DNA of 64,000 nt from Rhodococcus sp. IEGM 1409 (GTDB taxonomy: Bacteria > Actinomycetota > Actinomycetes > Mycobacteriales > Mycobacteriaceae). Positions 41,588 to 51,776 of this stretch are shown here, one piece after another. A program made the translations under genes and the position numbers. The notes beneath the pieces were generated by a model. The model did no database searches, was not told where the DNA came from, and saw only the letters and a list, made by a program, of their open reading frames with translations. Within the stretch, counting starts at the first letter, position 1. Each line of letters starts with the position of its first letter. The DNA lies in the NCBI RefSeq assembly GCF_030056735.1, contig NZ_JASHKN010000011.1, forward strand, positions 50,687-114,686. The letters run 5' to 3'.

Positions 41588-42693
41588 CGTCCACCGCCCT
41601 GGGCGGTCTGCCCTGCGCCAAGTGGGGCGGTCAAGGGATCGACCAGGATTCCGTTCTCCACCGGGGTTTGCGGCGCCCCGAACGGAGTGCCGAAGCCGAG
41701 CCCCGACTGGAGACGATTACTCGTGAGGTCGATCAACGCCCAGAGATTGGTGTAGTCGCCGCGCATTCCGTCGTCGATGGTCGTCTGGGGGAAAGGGAAG
41801 GTACTCAGGTTGCCCAAATTGTTGATCAGGTCCGGCCCCGTTTCGACCACCTTCTGCAGCGTCGATTCCAAGGAACTCAAATTGGCTTTCAGATCGTCGC
41901 GGGTCCGATCGACCAGATCGGTCCCGACGTCCCCGAACCTACCGACCGCATCGAGCGCGGTGGTCAGGCTGACGCGCTGGGCGCTCAGTTCCGCCAAGGC
42001 AGGATCGAGCGTCTCCAACGCCTGACCGAGAACATCTCTCTGGGCCGTGATTTCACCGGCGAAGACGTCGAGATTCTCCATGGTCGTGACCATCGCATCA
42101 CGTTGGCGGTCGAGTGTTTCGGTCACTGTATCCATCTGACTCAGCAGGTCGCGAGCCGCATCGGTCCGTCCGCCGAGCGCCGCGTTCAGCTCCGTGGTGA
42201 TGCTGTGAATCTGAGCGAGCCCACCGCCGTTGAGAACCAACGACAGTGCCGTCAACGCTTCCTCGGTGGTGGGATAGACGCCGGCCGACGCCAGGGGGAT
42301 CACCGATCCCTCCGACAACCGCCCTTCCGGCTCCACGTCGGTGGGCGGCGCGAGCGCAACGTGTTTGGATCCGAGCAAGCTGGTTTGGCCGATCTTGGCC
42401 GTCGCGTTGGCCGGCAGGGACACCGAACCGTCGAGCGCGAGCGTCACCCGTGCGTGCCAGTTGTCGGTCTCGATCGCACTGATACTTCCGACTGTCACGT
42501 CGTTGACCATGACCGGAGAGTTGGGACTTATCGACGTGACGTCCGGCATCTCGATCACGACTGCGAAACTCCCCTCACCGCGCCCAGCCGCGCCTGGCAG
42601 CGAAACCGAATTCAGCCCGCTCCATTGGCAACCCGTCAGAACCAGCACGGTGCTCGCCCCCAGAGACACTGTCACCCACCGCCGGGTAGTCAT
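41584..42693 (-). CDS. MceE-type lipoprotein
   Basis: 369 residues with a lipobox VLVLTGC (Cys near 22), the expected lipid anchor of the fifth Mce protein, then the MCE domain (SFAVVIEMPDVTSISPNSPVMVNDVTVGSISAI) and helical repeats. The lipid anchor supports assigning the order A-F by analogy with Mce1/Mce4. Joined to mceD by a four-base overlap. Confidence 0.92.
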   Translation of the reverse strand: MTTRRWVTVSLGASTVLVLTGCQWSGLNSVSLPGAAGRGEGSFAVVIEMPDVTSISPNSPVMVNDVTVGSISAIETDNWHARVTLALDGSVSLPANATAKIGQTSLLGSKHVALAPPTDVEPEGRLSEGSVIPLASAGVYPTTEEALTALSLVLNGGGLAQIHSITTELNAALGGRTDAARDLLSQMDTVTETLDRQRDAMVTTMENLDVFAGEITAQRDVLGQALETLDPALAELSAQRVSLTTALDAVGRFGDVGTDLVDRTRDDLKANLSSLESTLQKVVETGPDLINNLGNLSTFPFPQTTIDDGMRGDYTNLWALIDLTSNRLQSGLGFGTPFGAPQTPVENGILVDPLTAPLGAGQTAQGGGR

Positions 42694-43955
42694 CGCGGTT
42701 CCGTCGACGGCATGAGCAGTCCGGTCAGGTCAGGCGCCGGGGGCATGGTCGGAAAGCCCAAGGCAGCAGTCGGTTTCAGATCAGGCTCGCTGTACATCAA
42801 CTGATCCGGTAACGCGCCGAGCGCCCTGGTCGGATTCAGGCTCAGATCCGGGTAGTTCGACTTGATCGTGTTGAGCAACGGGCCGAGGTATTCGATGCAC
42901 AAATCCGCACCCTTCTTCGAGGTGTCGTTGGCCAGACCGGCGATTCCGCCGCAGATCAAGTCGATCGGATTACCCACGTTCTGAAATGCAGGCACGCCCA
43001 CCATTGCGCCTTGCGCCGGTCGGTAGACGTTGTAGTAGTTCGACAATGCCGTCGGAGCCAGGTGGAGCACCTTCTCCAGCCCCGCGCGCTTGTCGACCAG
43101 CACCTGCGACACGTCGGCCAACTTCGCGACCTGCTCCGTCAGTCCAATTCGGTTCTGTTCGACAAATCGCCGCACGTCGCCGACGGCGGCGTCCAGATCG
43201 GCAAGTGCAGGGGCCAATTGCGTCCGGCTCTCGGCGAGCACACTCGTGACATTCGCCAGCCGACCTTGGAACTGGACGATCTGTTCGTCGCTTGCCGCGA
43301 GTGCGGTGGTGAAAGTCTGCAGGCCGCGGATCGTGCCGAACAGGTCGGCGCCGCCTTCGTCGAGTGTGCTCATCGCCTCCGAGAGTTCGGTCACCGAGCG
43401 TCCCAGAGCTTCACCATTGCCCGAGAGTGCAGATCCGGCACCGTCCAGGAAGTTGGCAGCAGGCCCCCGATCGTCTCCGTTCGGGCCCAACGCATCCGCG
43501 GCCCGGCCCAACTGTTCCTTGATTTGGTCCCATTCCACCGGCACGGCCGTGCGGTCGAGACCGATCTCCGCACCGTCGGCCAGCGCGTCGGCGCCGTCCG
43601 TCACCGCCGGCGTCAACTGCACGAAGCGAGCCGAGACCAGAGACTGCGCGACAATCACCGCCTTTGCGTCTCGGGCCACCGGAACCTCGCGTGCCAGTTT
43701 CAGTTCGACGAGCATCCGGTCTCCTTGCGGGGTGATGCCGGTGACGTGACCGACGTCGACTCCCACGACACGAACGTCGTCACCGACGTACAGTCCGGTA
43801 GTCGAGGTGAAGTATGCCGTCACGTTGTAGTAGCGCACGTGTTGCAGCACAACGCATCCCGATACGACGATGATCGCGACGCCGATGATCCCTGCGCCGA
43901 CGGCGGCGATTCGGCGCCATTTCGACGGCAGAGGAACGTGTGCGGCACCCATCAC
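42690..43955 (-). CDS. MceD-type substrate-binding protein
   Basis: 421 residues: N-terminal membrane anchor (IAAVGAGIIGVAIIVVSGCVVL), MCE domain (YNVTAYFTSTTGLYVGDDVRVVGVDVGHVTGI), helical region and C-terminal Pro-rich segment. GTG 43955 overlaps the mceC stop as GTGA. Confidence 0.92.
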   Translation of the reverse strand: MMGAAHVPLPSKWRRIAAVGAGIIGVAIIVVSGCVVLQHVRYYNVTAYFTSTTGLYVGDDVRVVGVDVGHVTGITPQGDRMLVELKLAREVPVARDAKAVIVAQSLVSARFVQLTPAVTDGADALADGAEIGLDRTAVPVEWDQIKEQLGRAADALGPNGDDRGPAANFLDGAGSALSGNGEALGRSVTELSEAMSTLDEGGADLFGTIRGLQTFTTALAASDEQIVQFQGRLANVTSVLAESRTQLAPALADLDAAVGDVRRFVEQNRIGLTEQVAKLADVSQVLVDKRAGLEKVLHLAPTALSNYYNVYRPAQGAMVGVPAFQNVGNPIDLICGGIAGLANDTSKKGADLCIEYLGPLLNTIKSNYPDLSLNPTRALGALPDQLMYSEPDLKPTAALGFPTMPPAPDLTGLLMPSTEPR

Positions 43956-44974
43956 TTGACCTCCGGAATAGGTAGCGGCGCAGGCGGAAGCCCGAACATG
44001 GCGTTGATCAAGGGTTGGGTGTACTGAGCCGGTACCAGGTTCTGGACGTACGCGTAGTAGAAGGGTCCACTGGCCACGGTGTCACCGAGCGTGCCCACGT
44101 ACGTGCCGAGACCGTCGATTCCCTGGGAGAGGTTGTCCTTGTTGTTCTGCAGAATGCCGACAACCGTGTCGAGTTTGACGAGGACCGGTTTCAATTGCGC
44201 CTCGTTGTCGTGGACGAGTCCGCTCAGCTCAATCGATAATGCCGAGATGTTCGTGATCACTTCCCCCAGCGCCGCCTGTCGCCGATCCAGTTCACCCAAC
44301 AGTGCGTTGCCGTCGACGAGTAGTGCATTGACCTGTGGTCCACGTTCGGCCAGCGTCCCGGCGACGTCGTTTGCATCGGACAGCAAGCCGCGCAACATCT
44401 CGTCCCGTCGATTGACGCTGTCGGAGATCCGCGCGACACCGTCGAGTGCCGGCCTCAGATTCGGCGCACTGCCGGACATCACCTGCCCCACTGCGTCGAG
44501 CGATTCGGAGAGCTGGTCGAGATCGATGTCCTCGACCGTCGTGGTGAGATCGCCGAGTACGTCGGGCAGCGAATACGCCGATCTCGTTCGCTCGACCGGG
44601 ATCTCGCCACCGACCGCAATCCTTCCCGCACCGTCCACATCGAGTGACACCGCCCGCTTGCCCAGGAGGGACATCGTGGTGATCGCCGCAGACGTGCTTT
44701 CCCCCAGACCGATCGACCCGTCCAGCGTGAAGTCCACGCGCGCGAGTCCGTTCTCGACCTCGATCCGGTCCACCGTCCCGATCTTCACGCCTGCGGCATT
44801 GACCTCGTCCCCCTGAGCCAGGCCGCCGGCGTCGGCGAACAACGCGCTGCATCCGACGCCTGATTTCAAGAACTGGAGGTTCTGATACTGCAACGACGCC
44901 AGTACGACGGCCGCCGTGACGACCAATCCCACGACGCCCACTCGTACTGCCTGGTTCTGTGCCATCTCTCTCAT
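43952..44974 (-). CDS. MceC-type substrate-binding protein
   Basis: 340 residues: signal anchor (VGVVGLVVTAAVVLASL), MCE domain (CSALFADAGGLAQGDEVNAAGVKIGTVDRIEVE) and a helical domain. ATG 44974 forms an ATGA overlap with mceB and is preferred over the GTG four codons earlier. Confidence 0.92.
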   Translation of the reverse strand: MREMAQNQAVRVGVVGLVVTAAVVLASLQYQNLQFLKSGVGCSALFADAGGLAQGDEVNAAGVKIGTVDRIEVENGLARVDFTLDGSIGLGESTSAAITTMSLLGKRAVSLDVDGAGRIAVGGEIPVERTRSAYSLPDVLGDLTTTVEDIDLDQLSESLDAVGQVMSGSAPNLRPALDGVARISDSVNRRDEMLRGLLSDANDVAGTLAERGPQVNALLVDGNALLGELDRRQAALGEVITNISALSIELSGLVHDNEAQLKPVLVKLDTVVGILQNNKDNLSQGIDGLGTYVGTLGDTVASGPFYYAYVQNLVPAQYTQPLINAMFGLPPAPLPIPEVK

Positions 44975-45993
44975 CGGGGCGCACACCTTCCGGTCGTCTG
45001 GTCCACCAAATCGACAGTGAGCGGTGTGCCGTCTGCCCCGTCGACTTTCAGTGCGATACCGCAGAGATAGAAATTGAAGAACGATCCGTACGAGCCCACT
45101 CGGATCAACTGCCTGTAGTTCGACGGCATCGATGCGAGGATCCGATCGAGCTCACTCTGCTGGTCGATCAGCGGAGTCAGGCTTGCATCCAGTTTCGACA
45201 GGTTCCCGGCGATGTCCGGGCGAACTCCGGCGAGCAGGTCGGCGAAGGTACCCGATGCGGTGTTCACGCTGTCGACGGCGCTCCCGATCATCTCCCGATC
45301 CGCCGCGAGCCCACTGACCAGTTGCTGTAGGTGATCGAGAGTGTCACTGAACTGACCACCCCGGCTGCGCAATTCACTGAGCACGCCGTCGAGGTTGTCG
45401 ATGACACGGCCGATCAGTTGGTCACGATCAGCGAGTGTGTTGGTGATCGAGCCGGTGTGCGCCAGCACCGAAGCCACAGTTCCGGACTGTCCTTGGAACA
45501 TGTCGAGCAAGGACATCGACAACGCGTTGACCTGCTCCGGGTCCAGCGCTTGGAACAGCGGTCTGAAGCCGCCGAGTAACGCATCGAGATCGAGTGCCGG
45601 CGCGGTGCGATCGACAGGGATGCTCTGGCCCTCGGGTTGCGGTTCCGCGATTCCCGGGTCGTCGAGCAGTTCGAGGTATCGATTGCCCACCAGATCCTGA
45701 TATCGAACAGCGGCCCTGGTCGACGTGGTCACGGTGTCACCCGAATCCACGCTGAAGCTCACGTGGGCACGATGATTCCCACCGAATTCGACCGAGCCGA
45801 CGGAGCCGACCGGTACACCGGCGATGCGTACCTTGTCGCCCGCTCTGAGCCCGGAGGCGTTGACGAACTCCGCCGAGTACGACTTGGCGTCGCCGCTCCG
45901 CATCTGGCCGAACACGAGGATCAGCCCGGCGTTGACGAGGATCATCACCAGGACGAAGAGTCCGAACTTGACGGTGTACCCACGAACTTTCAT
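44971..45993 (-). CDS. MceB-type substrate-binding protein
   Basis: 340 residues: N-terminal anchor (VKFGLFVLVMILVNAGLILVFG), MCE domain (SYSAEFVNASGLRAGDKVRIAGVPVGSVGSVEF), helical domain, and the short Mce-B type ending NFYLCGIALKVDG. Overlaps mceA by four bases. Confidence 0.92.
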   Translation of the reverse strand: MKVRGYTVKFGLFVLVMILVNAGLILVFGQMRSGDAKSYSAEFVNASGLRAGDKVRIAGVPVGSVGSVEFGGNHRAHVSFSVDSGDTVTTSTRAAVRYQDLVGNRYLELLDDPGIAEPQPEGQSIPVDRTAPALDLDALLGGFRPLFQALDPEQVNALSMSLLDMFQGQSGTVASVLAHTGSITNTLADRDQLIGRVIDNLDGVLSELRSRGGQFSDTLDHLQQLVSGLAADREMIGSAVDSVNTASGTFADLLAGVRPDIAGNLSKLDASLTPLIDQQSELDRILASMPSNYRQLIRVGSYGSFFNFYLCGIALKVDGADGTPLTVDLVDQTTGRCAPR

Positions 45994-47159
45994 CGGACCT
46001 CCGTCCCGAACAAATAGCTCATCAGATCCGGAACCGTGTTCATCGGCTGCCCACCATTCGGTTGACGCTCGGGCGCAAACGGATTCACCCCGGTGTCAGT
46101 CACCAGGTACGGCGCGTTGACGTTCGGATCACGCAATGGGAGACCCATACACTGCGGGCCACCGGTGGCCGCCACTTTGGGCAGGTCGTCGGGATAGCGG
46201 TACGGTTCGGTTCCGGCAATCAGACCTATCGACATCTTGATACCCGGTTGACCGTTGTAGGCGCCGTCGCCGATCCGCTTGCTCTCCTGCAGTCCGTGGA
46301 ACATACAGGGAATCACCGGGGAGTATTCCTCGAGCAGAGCGGTCGTCGGACGTAGCAGGGAAAGGACGGTGTCGACGCCGTCGGCGTTGGCTCCCAGTAC
46401 GTCCTCTCCGGTGCGGGCCAGCCCGATCACATTGAGCAGGAGGAGGTCGAGATTCTCCTGCTCGTCGAGAAAAGTGGTACCGGTGGTCGTGAGCGAGTCG
46501 AGGGTGTCCAAGAGGTCGAGAACAGCGTCGCGGTAGGTCTGAGTGACGGTCGGCAGGTCGGTCAGCACGTGATCGAGAGCCTCACGTGCAGTGTTGAATT
46601 CGGCCAATGACGTATCGGCTTGTTCGAGTGCGACACCGAGGCGCTCGCCGCGTCCTTGCAGGGCCGTCGAGAGTGCGCCCAATGTCGAATCGAGCTTGCC
46701 CGGATCCACCGTCCGGAGCACAGTGGTCAGTTTCTCGAACACAGTGTTCAACTCGACGGTCACCTGGGACGCGTCGATCGTCGCCCCGGCGGCAAGGCGC
46801 GTGTTCGCGGGCCGCTCCGGTGAGGACAGACTGACGAACTTCGCGCCGAAGGCCGTGTTCGACGTGATCGCCACATCCACGTTGGCCGGAATCGACTCGA
46901 GCGCTTCGGGATCGATCGACAACGACAGCCGTGCAGTGGCGTCGTCGCTCGGCGTGATGGACTCCACCGCGCCGACGGTCACCCCCGCCATCTTCACCCG
47001 CGCGCCGGGATCCATCACGAGCCCCGCGCGCTCCGCAATCACCGTGATCGGAACGCGGGGGACAAACGTCTGGTTGAAAGACGCGACCGACAAGGCGATG
47101 ACCCCGATGATCGCCGCGGCCAAGCCGAGCGCAGCCAACTTGTAGCCGTATCTGTGCAC
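45990..47159 (-). CDS. MceA-type substrate-binding protein
   Basis: 389 residues: N-terminal anchor (KLAALGLAAAIIGVIALSVASF), MCE domain (PITVIAERAGLVMDPGARVKMAGVTVGAVESI), long helical domain and a Cys-containing C-terminal region. GTG 47159 follows a GGGGGA ribosome site that overlaps the yrbE-B stop region. First of six mce genes. Confidence 0.92.
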   Translation of the reverse strand: MHRYGYKLAALGLAAAIIGVIALSVASFNQTFVPRVPITVIAERAGLVMDPGARVKMAGVTVGAVESITPSDDATARLSLSIDPEALESIPANVDVAITSNTAFGAKFVSLSSPERPANTRLAAGATIDASQVTVELNTVFEKLTTVLRTVDPGKLDSTLGALSTALQGRGERLGVALEQADTSLAEFNTAREALDHVLTDLPTVTQTYRDAVLDLLDTLDSLTTTGTTFLDEQENLDLLLLNVIGLARTGEDVLGANADGVDTVLSLLRPTTALLEEYSPVIPCMFHGLQESKRIGDGAYNGQPGIKMSIGLIAGTEPYRYPDDLPKVAATGGPQCMGLPLRDPNVNAPYLVTDTGVNPFAPERQPNGGQPMNTVPDLMSYLFGTEVR

Positions 47160-47168
47160 GCAGTCCCC

Positions 47169-48041
47169 CTAACCGGACAGATTGAAGTTGCCGGAACCGC
47201 CGTAGAGTGCGAGTGAGACGAGCAGGGTCACCGCCACGACGCAGATAAGAGAGAGCCGAACCCCGCGGCCCACTGCGGTTCCCACGCCCGACGGACCGCC
47301 GGACGCGTTGTATCCGTAGTAGGTGTGGATCAACATCACCAGTAGTGCCATCACGAGCACCTGAACGAACGACCACGCGACGTCGACCGGATCGAGGAAC
47401 GTCGTGAAGTAGTGGTCGTAGAGGCCGGACGACTGACCGAACAGGACGACCGTGGTGAACCTTCCGGCCAGAAAAGATCCGACGAGTGCCAGGGAGTACA
47501 ACGGCAGAATCGCCAGCATCCCCGCAGTGACGCGTGTACTGACGACGTATGGCACCGAACTGATCGCCATCGATTCGAGGGCGTCGATCTCCTCGCTGAT
47601 GCGCATGGCACCGATCTGTGCGGTCGAACCTGCGCCGATCGTGGCGGACAAGCCGATTCCCGCGATGACCGGCGCGGCGATTCGCACGTTGATGAATGCC
47701 GAGAAGAAACCGGTGAGCGCTTCGACTCCGATGTTGCCCAGCGAGCTGAAACCCTGAATCGCTATGGTGCCGCCCGAGGCTAGTGTCAAGAATCCCACGA
47801 CTGCGACGGTGCCGCCGATAACCGCCAAAGCGCCTGTGCCCATGCTGATCTCGGCGACCAGTCGCAAAACTTCTTTCGGGTGCTTGCGAATTGCCCACGG
47901 GATGTGGGCGATAGCGCGCGCGAAGAAGACAGCTTGTCGCCCGACGTCGTCGATCGAGCGCGACGTCCGGGCCACCCGCGCGCGCGTGCGTCCGAACTTG
48001 CCGATTTGTGCGAGCGATTCTGACAAGGTCACCTCGATCAC
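47169..48041 (-). CDS. YrbE-B / MlaE-family ABC permease
   Basis: 290 residues with five hydrophobic helices and the MlaE-type features AVVGFLTLASGGTIAIQ, the IGAGSTAQIGAMRISEEIDALESMAI EEID loop and GVGTAVGRGVRLS. It forms the inner-membrane permease pair with YrbE-A; the ATPase (MceG) is encoded elsewhere, as is normal. GTGA overlap with yrbE-A. Confidence 0.94.
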   Translation of the reverse strand: MIEVTLSESLAQIGKFGRTRARVARTSRSIDDVGRQAVFFARAIAHIPWAIRKHPKEVLRLVAEISMGTGALAVIGGTVAVVGFLTLASGGTIAIQGFSSLGNIGVEALTGFFSAFINVRIAAPVIAGIGLSATIGAGSTAQIGAMRISEEIDALESMAISSVPYVVSTRVTAGMLAILPLYSLALVGSFLAGRFTTVVLFGQSSGLYDHYFTTFLDPVDVAWSFVQVLVMALLVMLIHTYYGYNASGGPSGVGTAVGRGVRLSLICVVAVTLLVSLALYGGSGNFNLSG

Positions 48042-48811
48042 CCCGCCGTCAATCGGATGCCGACCGCGGTGACGATGGTGTTGACCACGAACAACGCCAT
48101 GAACGCGTACACCACCGTTTCGTTCACGGCCTCCCCCACACCTTTCGGTCCACCACGTACCGACAGTCCGCGATAACAGGCCACCAATCCCGCGAGCATC
48201 CCGAACAATGCGGCTTTGACCATGGACAAAGCCACCTCGGGCAGACCTGTCAGCAAAGTGATTCCCTCGACGAACGCGCCGGGGTTGACGCCCTGGAGAA
48301 ACACCGAGAATGCGTAGCCCCCGGCAATACCGATGACGCAGACAAGTCCGTTGAGCAGCAAAGCCACCACGGTCGACGCGACCACCCGCGGAATCACCAG
48401 CCGATTGATCGGATCGATCCCGAGCACCTCCATGGCGTCGATCTCTTCGCGGATCGTTCTCGATCCCAGATCGGCGGCGATGGCTGTCGCGCCGGCACCT
48501 GCCACGATCAGCACCGTCACCACCGGTCCGACCTGGGTCACGGCACCGAGCGCGGCCCCGGCGCCGCTGAGGTCGGCGGCGCCGATCTCGCGGAGCAGGA
48601 TGTTGAGCGTGAAACTCACCAGGACCGTGAACGGCACGGCCACCAACACCGTCGGCACGATCGACACCCTGGCGATCATCCAGCTCTGCTCGAGAAACTC
48701 CTGCACCTGAAAGCGGGTGCGGAACAAGCCCACTGCAACATCGGCGCCCATCCGGTAGAACTGGCCGAGTTCGCGCATCGGGCCGGCAAGTGAAACTTTT
48801 CCGCTGTACAT
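48038..48811 (-). CDS. YrbE-A / MlaE-family ABC permease
   Basis: 257 residues, five or six hydrophobic helices, with VVTVLIVAGAGATAIAADLGSRTIREEIDAMEVLGIDPINRLVIPRVVAS as the conserved MlaE motif and GGPKGVGEAVNETVVYAFM near the end. ATG 48811 lies one base after the stop of the P450 gene, so the transporter and the oxidative enzymes are on one message. Confidence 0.94.
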   Translation of the reverse strand: MYSGKVSLAGPMRELGQFYRMGADVAVGLFRTRFQVQEFLEQSWMIARVSIVPTVLVAVPFTVLVSFTLNILLREIGAADLSGAGAALGAVTQVGPVVTVLIVAGAGATAIAADLGSRTIREEIDAMEVLGIDPINRLVIPRVVASTVVALLLNGLVCVIGIAGGYAFSVFLQGVNPGAFVEGITLLTGLPEVALSMVKAALFGMLAGLVACYRGLSVRGGPKGVGEAVNETVVYAFMALFVVNTIVTAVGIRLTAG

Positions 48812-48812
48812 G

Positions 48813-50066
48813 TCAATGCCCCGAAGGACACGACGTGGAGTTGCCGTAATCGACCTTGAATTCCTTGATTCCGTTGAGCCATCCGGACGACAGTCGGCTC
48901 GGATCACCGAGTTTGCTGATGTCGGGCATGTGATCGGCGATCTTGCCGAAGATCAGGTCGACCTCCATTCGGGCCAGGTTGGCGCCGACGCAGTAGTGTG
49001 GTCCGGTTCCCCCGAATGCGAGGTGCGGGTTCGGATCTCGGGTGACGTCGAAGACGTCGGGGTTATCGAACACGGTCTCGTCGAAGTTCGCCGAGCCGTA
49101 GAGCAGTACGACGCGCTGCCCCTTCGCAATCGCAGTGCCGGCAATCTGTGTGTCCACCACTGCTGTCCGCTGCATCGACGTGAGCGGCGAAGCCCAGCGA
49201 ATGATCTCGTCCGCAGCGGTGCGCGGACGTTCACGCTTGTACAGCTCCCACTGATCCGGATGTTCGAGAAACGCCATCATGCCGAGCGTCGTGGCGTTGC
49301 GCGTCGTTTCGTTGCCGGCGACAGCCAACATGATGACGAAGAAACCGAACTGTTCCGGGGTGAGTTTCTGCCCGTCGATGTCGGCATGCACCAAACGCGA
49401 GATGATGTCGTCGAGCGGTTCGTCTCGTCTCGCCTCGGCCAGTTGGTAGGCGTAGCCCAAGATCTGCGCCGACGCCATCCGGGACTCTCCGGCGAGTGAC
49501 TCGTCGTCGTATCCCGTCATCTGATTCGACCAATCGTAGAGCTGACGACGCCCGTCCTGCGGTACACCGATCAGCTCCGAGATCGCTTGCATGGGTAGCT
49601 CACTGGCGACCTGGCTGACAAAATCACCGCTACCTTCCGCGACGGCGGCCGACGTTATGGCCTCCGCGCGCGCTTCGAGGCCGGCGCGCATCGCTTCCAC
49701 CGACCGCGGAGTGAACAAACGCGCCACCAACTTGCGCAACTGCGTGTGCTCGGGGGCGTCCTTGTTGATCAGGACATGTTTGGTTGCCTCCAACTCCTCA
49801 GCGGAGATGTTGTCCTCATGGCGCGGAATGCAGCCGTTGACGTTGCTGGAGAACACCTCGCTGCGCAACGAGACGTCACGGACGTCTGCGTGACGAGAGA
49901 CCACCCAACAACCACCGTCGTGAAATCCGCCGGTGCCCGGTTCCTGCGCGTTCCACCAGACCGGAGCGCACCGTCGTAGTTCGGCGAATTCGGCAAGCGG
50001 GACACGCTCGCCGTACAGATGGGGGTCGGTCACGTCGAACCCGTCGGGAAGGTCGATCTCAGGCAT
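48813..50066 (-). CDS. CYP125-like cytochrome P450 (steroid side-chain hydroxylase family)
   Basis: 417 residues. It resembles mycobacterial CYP125 throughout: LPDGFDVTDPHLYGERVPLAEFAELRRCAPVWWNAQ at the N-terminus, I-helix AVAGNETTRNATTLGMMAF, heme ligand FGGTGPHYCVGANLARME near residue 358 and the ending SGWLNGIKEFKVDY. CYP125 oxidises the terminal C26/27 methyl of cholesterol and cholestenone. The true cholesterol CYP125 gene normally sits in another cluster, so this is likely a paralogue for a different sterol-like side chain. ATG 50066 has AAGGAG upstream. Confidence 0.9.
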   Translation of the reverse strand: MPEIDLPDGFDVTDPHLYGERVPLAEFAELRRCAPVWWNAQEPGTGGFHDGGCWVVSRHADVRDVSLRSEVFSSNVNGCIPRHEDNISAEELEATKHVLINKDAPEHTQLRKLVARLFTPRSVEAMRAGLEARAEAITSAAVAEGSGDFVSQVASELPMQAISELIGVPQDGRRQLYDWSNQMTGYDDESLAGESRMASAQILGYAYQLAEARRDEPLDDIISRLVHADIDGQKLTPEQFGFFVIMLAVAGNETTRNATTLGMMAFLEHPDQWELYKRERPRTAADEIIRWASPLTSMQRTAVVDTQIAGTAIAKGQRVVLLYGSANFDETVFDNPDVFDVTRDPNPHLAFGGTGPHYCVGANLARMEVDLIFGKIADHMPDISKLGDPSRLSSGWLNGIKEFKVDYGNSTSCPSGH

Positions 50067-50112
50067 TGCAGGTGCTCCTTTACGGATGGGTGCCGGGTGC
50101 GGCGTGCGAGCG

Positions 50113-51750
50113 CTAGTCGATCCGGTGGGCAGGGTCTCGGCTTTGCGAGTACTCCTTTGCCCACCGGTAGTCGGGCTTGCCGCTCGGCGCTCGAACAACG
50201 TCGTCGGCGATCCAGAAGGAACGCGGAATCTTGTAGCCGGCAAGCTGACTGCGGGCGTGTTTCTCGATGGATTCGAAATCCGGTTCCACACCGTTGCGGA
50301 TGCGGAGCACAGCCGCCACTCGATTGCCCCACCGCTCGTCGGCAACGCCGATCACTGTCGCGTCGTAGATGTCGGGATGGGCCTTCACCACTGCTTCGAC
50401 TTCTTCCACGAAGACCTTCTCGCCGCCGGTGTTGACCACCATGTTTCCCCGTCCGAGGAGGGTGACCGAGCCGTCGTCCTCGATCCGCGCCCGGTCTCCG
50501 GTCACCACTGCCCGTGCGCCGTTCACCTCGCGGAATATCTCGGCCGACTTCACCGGATCCTTGTAGTAGCCGAGTGGGACGTTACCGAGTTTCGCCAACC
50601 ATCCTTCGGCGCCCGAGCCCGGCTCCAACACTCGGTTGTCGTCGTCGACGACGACAGTGAATCTGTTGGCTCCCACTTTGGGACCACCGCGCTGCTCGAG
50701 ACCTTTGGTTGCGAATCCGATTCCGCCGAAGCCTGTTTCGGAGGAACCGACCGAATCGGAGATCATCAGATTCGGAAATACGTCGAAGAACGCGTCTTTG
50801 ACCGAACCGGAGAAGAGTGCGGCGCCGGACGCGAGTACAGCCAGGCTCGACGCATCCGGTTGCAATTCGCGATGGGCTTCGACCAGTGGCCGACCCATAG
50901 CGTCACCGGTGATTACCATGACCTGCGGCCGGTACTCGGCGACGACCTGCCAGACGTGTGCGGCATCGAATTTGGGTTCGAAGATGACGGTGTTCCCCGA
51001 GAACAGCGCATTGAACGTCGGCATCAACGCGGACGTGTGGATCAGCGGTGGAAGCATGCACCACCGCATAGGTTCGGCTGCCGCGGCGCCACCGCGCGAC
51101 TGTTGGTACTCGTCGGCGATCGGCTCTCCCGAATAGAAGTCGTAGCCGCCGGCCAACACGCGCCAGATGTCTTCCTGACGCCAGACGACGCCTTTCGGTC
51201 GTCCGGTGGTTCCGCCCGTGTAGAGAACGTAGACATCGTCGCCGGAGCGCTCCGGAAATGCGTGTTCACCTGTACGAAGCGGGGATTGGTCACCGAGGGC
51301 GTCGTCGTACGCCACTGCCACCGGAACCGACGGTTCATTCCCGAGAGCGAGTTCGTCGGGCACCTCGATGACGTGCTTCACCCGCACTGTGGACACCAAG
51401 GCTTCAGCGACCCGTTCGGCGAAACCACGATGGAAAACCAACGCCTCGAGATCCGCGTTCTCGTACAGGTAGACTAATTCGTCGCTCGTGTAGCGGTAGT
51501 TCACCGTAATGGGAACCCCGCGGATCTTGAAGGCCGCGAGGACTGCGACCATCGCCTCGATCGAGTTGTGCAGGTGAATGCCGATGTGCGAACCGACACC
51601 CAGCCCGACGGACTGGAAGTAATGCGCCAATTGGTTCGCCCGCTCGTCGAGCTCACGGTAAGTCACCTCCTCACCGGAAACGATCAGCGCGAGGCGATCG
51701 GGCATCGCGTCGACAGAATGCTCGAACAGGTCCGCGAACGTGTAGGCCAT
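50113..51750 (-). CDS. FadD19-like acyl-CoA synthetase
   Basis: A 545-residue AMP-forming ligase. The ATP motif is YVLYTGGTTGRPKGVVWRQEDIWRVL, then SDSVGSSETGFGG, TGDRARIEDDGSVTLLGRG and the C-terminal IPRSFWIADDVVRAPSGKPDYRWAKE with the catalytic Lys. Wording of these blocks closely matches FadD19, which activates C8 side chains of steroids to CoA thioesters after P450 oxidation. Here it directly precedes the CYP125-like gene in transcript order, which supports a side-chain pathway. ATG 51750 has AAGGA upstream. Confidence 0.91.
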   Translation of the reverse strand: MAYTFADLFEHSVDAMPDRLALIVSGEEVTYRELDERANQLAHYFQSVGLGVGSHIGIHLHNSIEAMVAVLAAFKIRGVPITVNYRYTSDELVYLYENADLEALVFHRGFAERVAEALVSTVRVKHVIEVPDELALGNEPSVPVAVAYDDALGDQSPLRTGEHAFPERSGDDVYVLYTGGTTGRPKGVVWRQEDIWRVLAGGYDFYSGEPIADEYQQSRGGAAAAEPMRWCMLPPLIHTSALMPTFNALFSGNTVIFEPKFDAAHVWQVVAEYRPQVMVITGDAMGRPLVEAHRELQPDASSLAVLASGAALFSGSVKDAFFDVFPNLMISDSVGSSETGFGGIGFATKGLEQRGGPKVGANRFTVVVDDDNRVLEPGSGAEGWLAKLGNVPLGYYKDPVKSAEIFREVNGARAVVTGDRARIEDDGSVTLLGRGNMVVNTGGEKVFVEEVEAVVKAHPDIYDATVIGVADERWGNRVAAVLRIRNGVEPDFESIEKHARSQLAGYKIPRSFWIADDVVRAPSGKPDYRWAKEYSQSRDPAHRID

Positions 51751-51776
51751 TGGTTGAGTCCTTCGGGTTCGGTCAC

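Noticed and set aside
46582..47898. A 438-codon minus-strand frame over mceA/yrbE
   Set aside because: It is an Arg/Gly-rich alternative frame of two well-conserved genes on the same strand, caused by high GC content.
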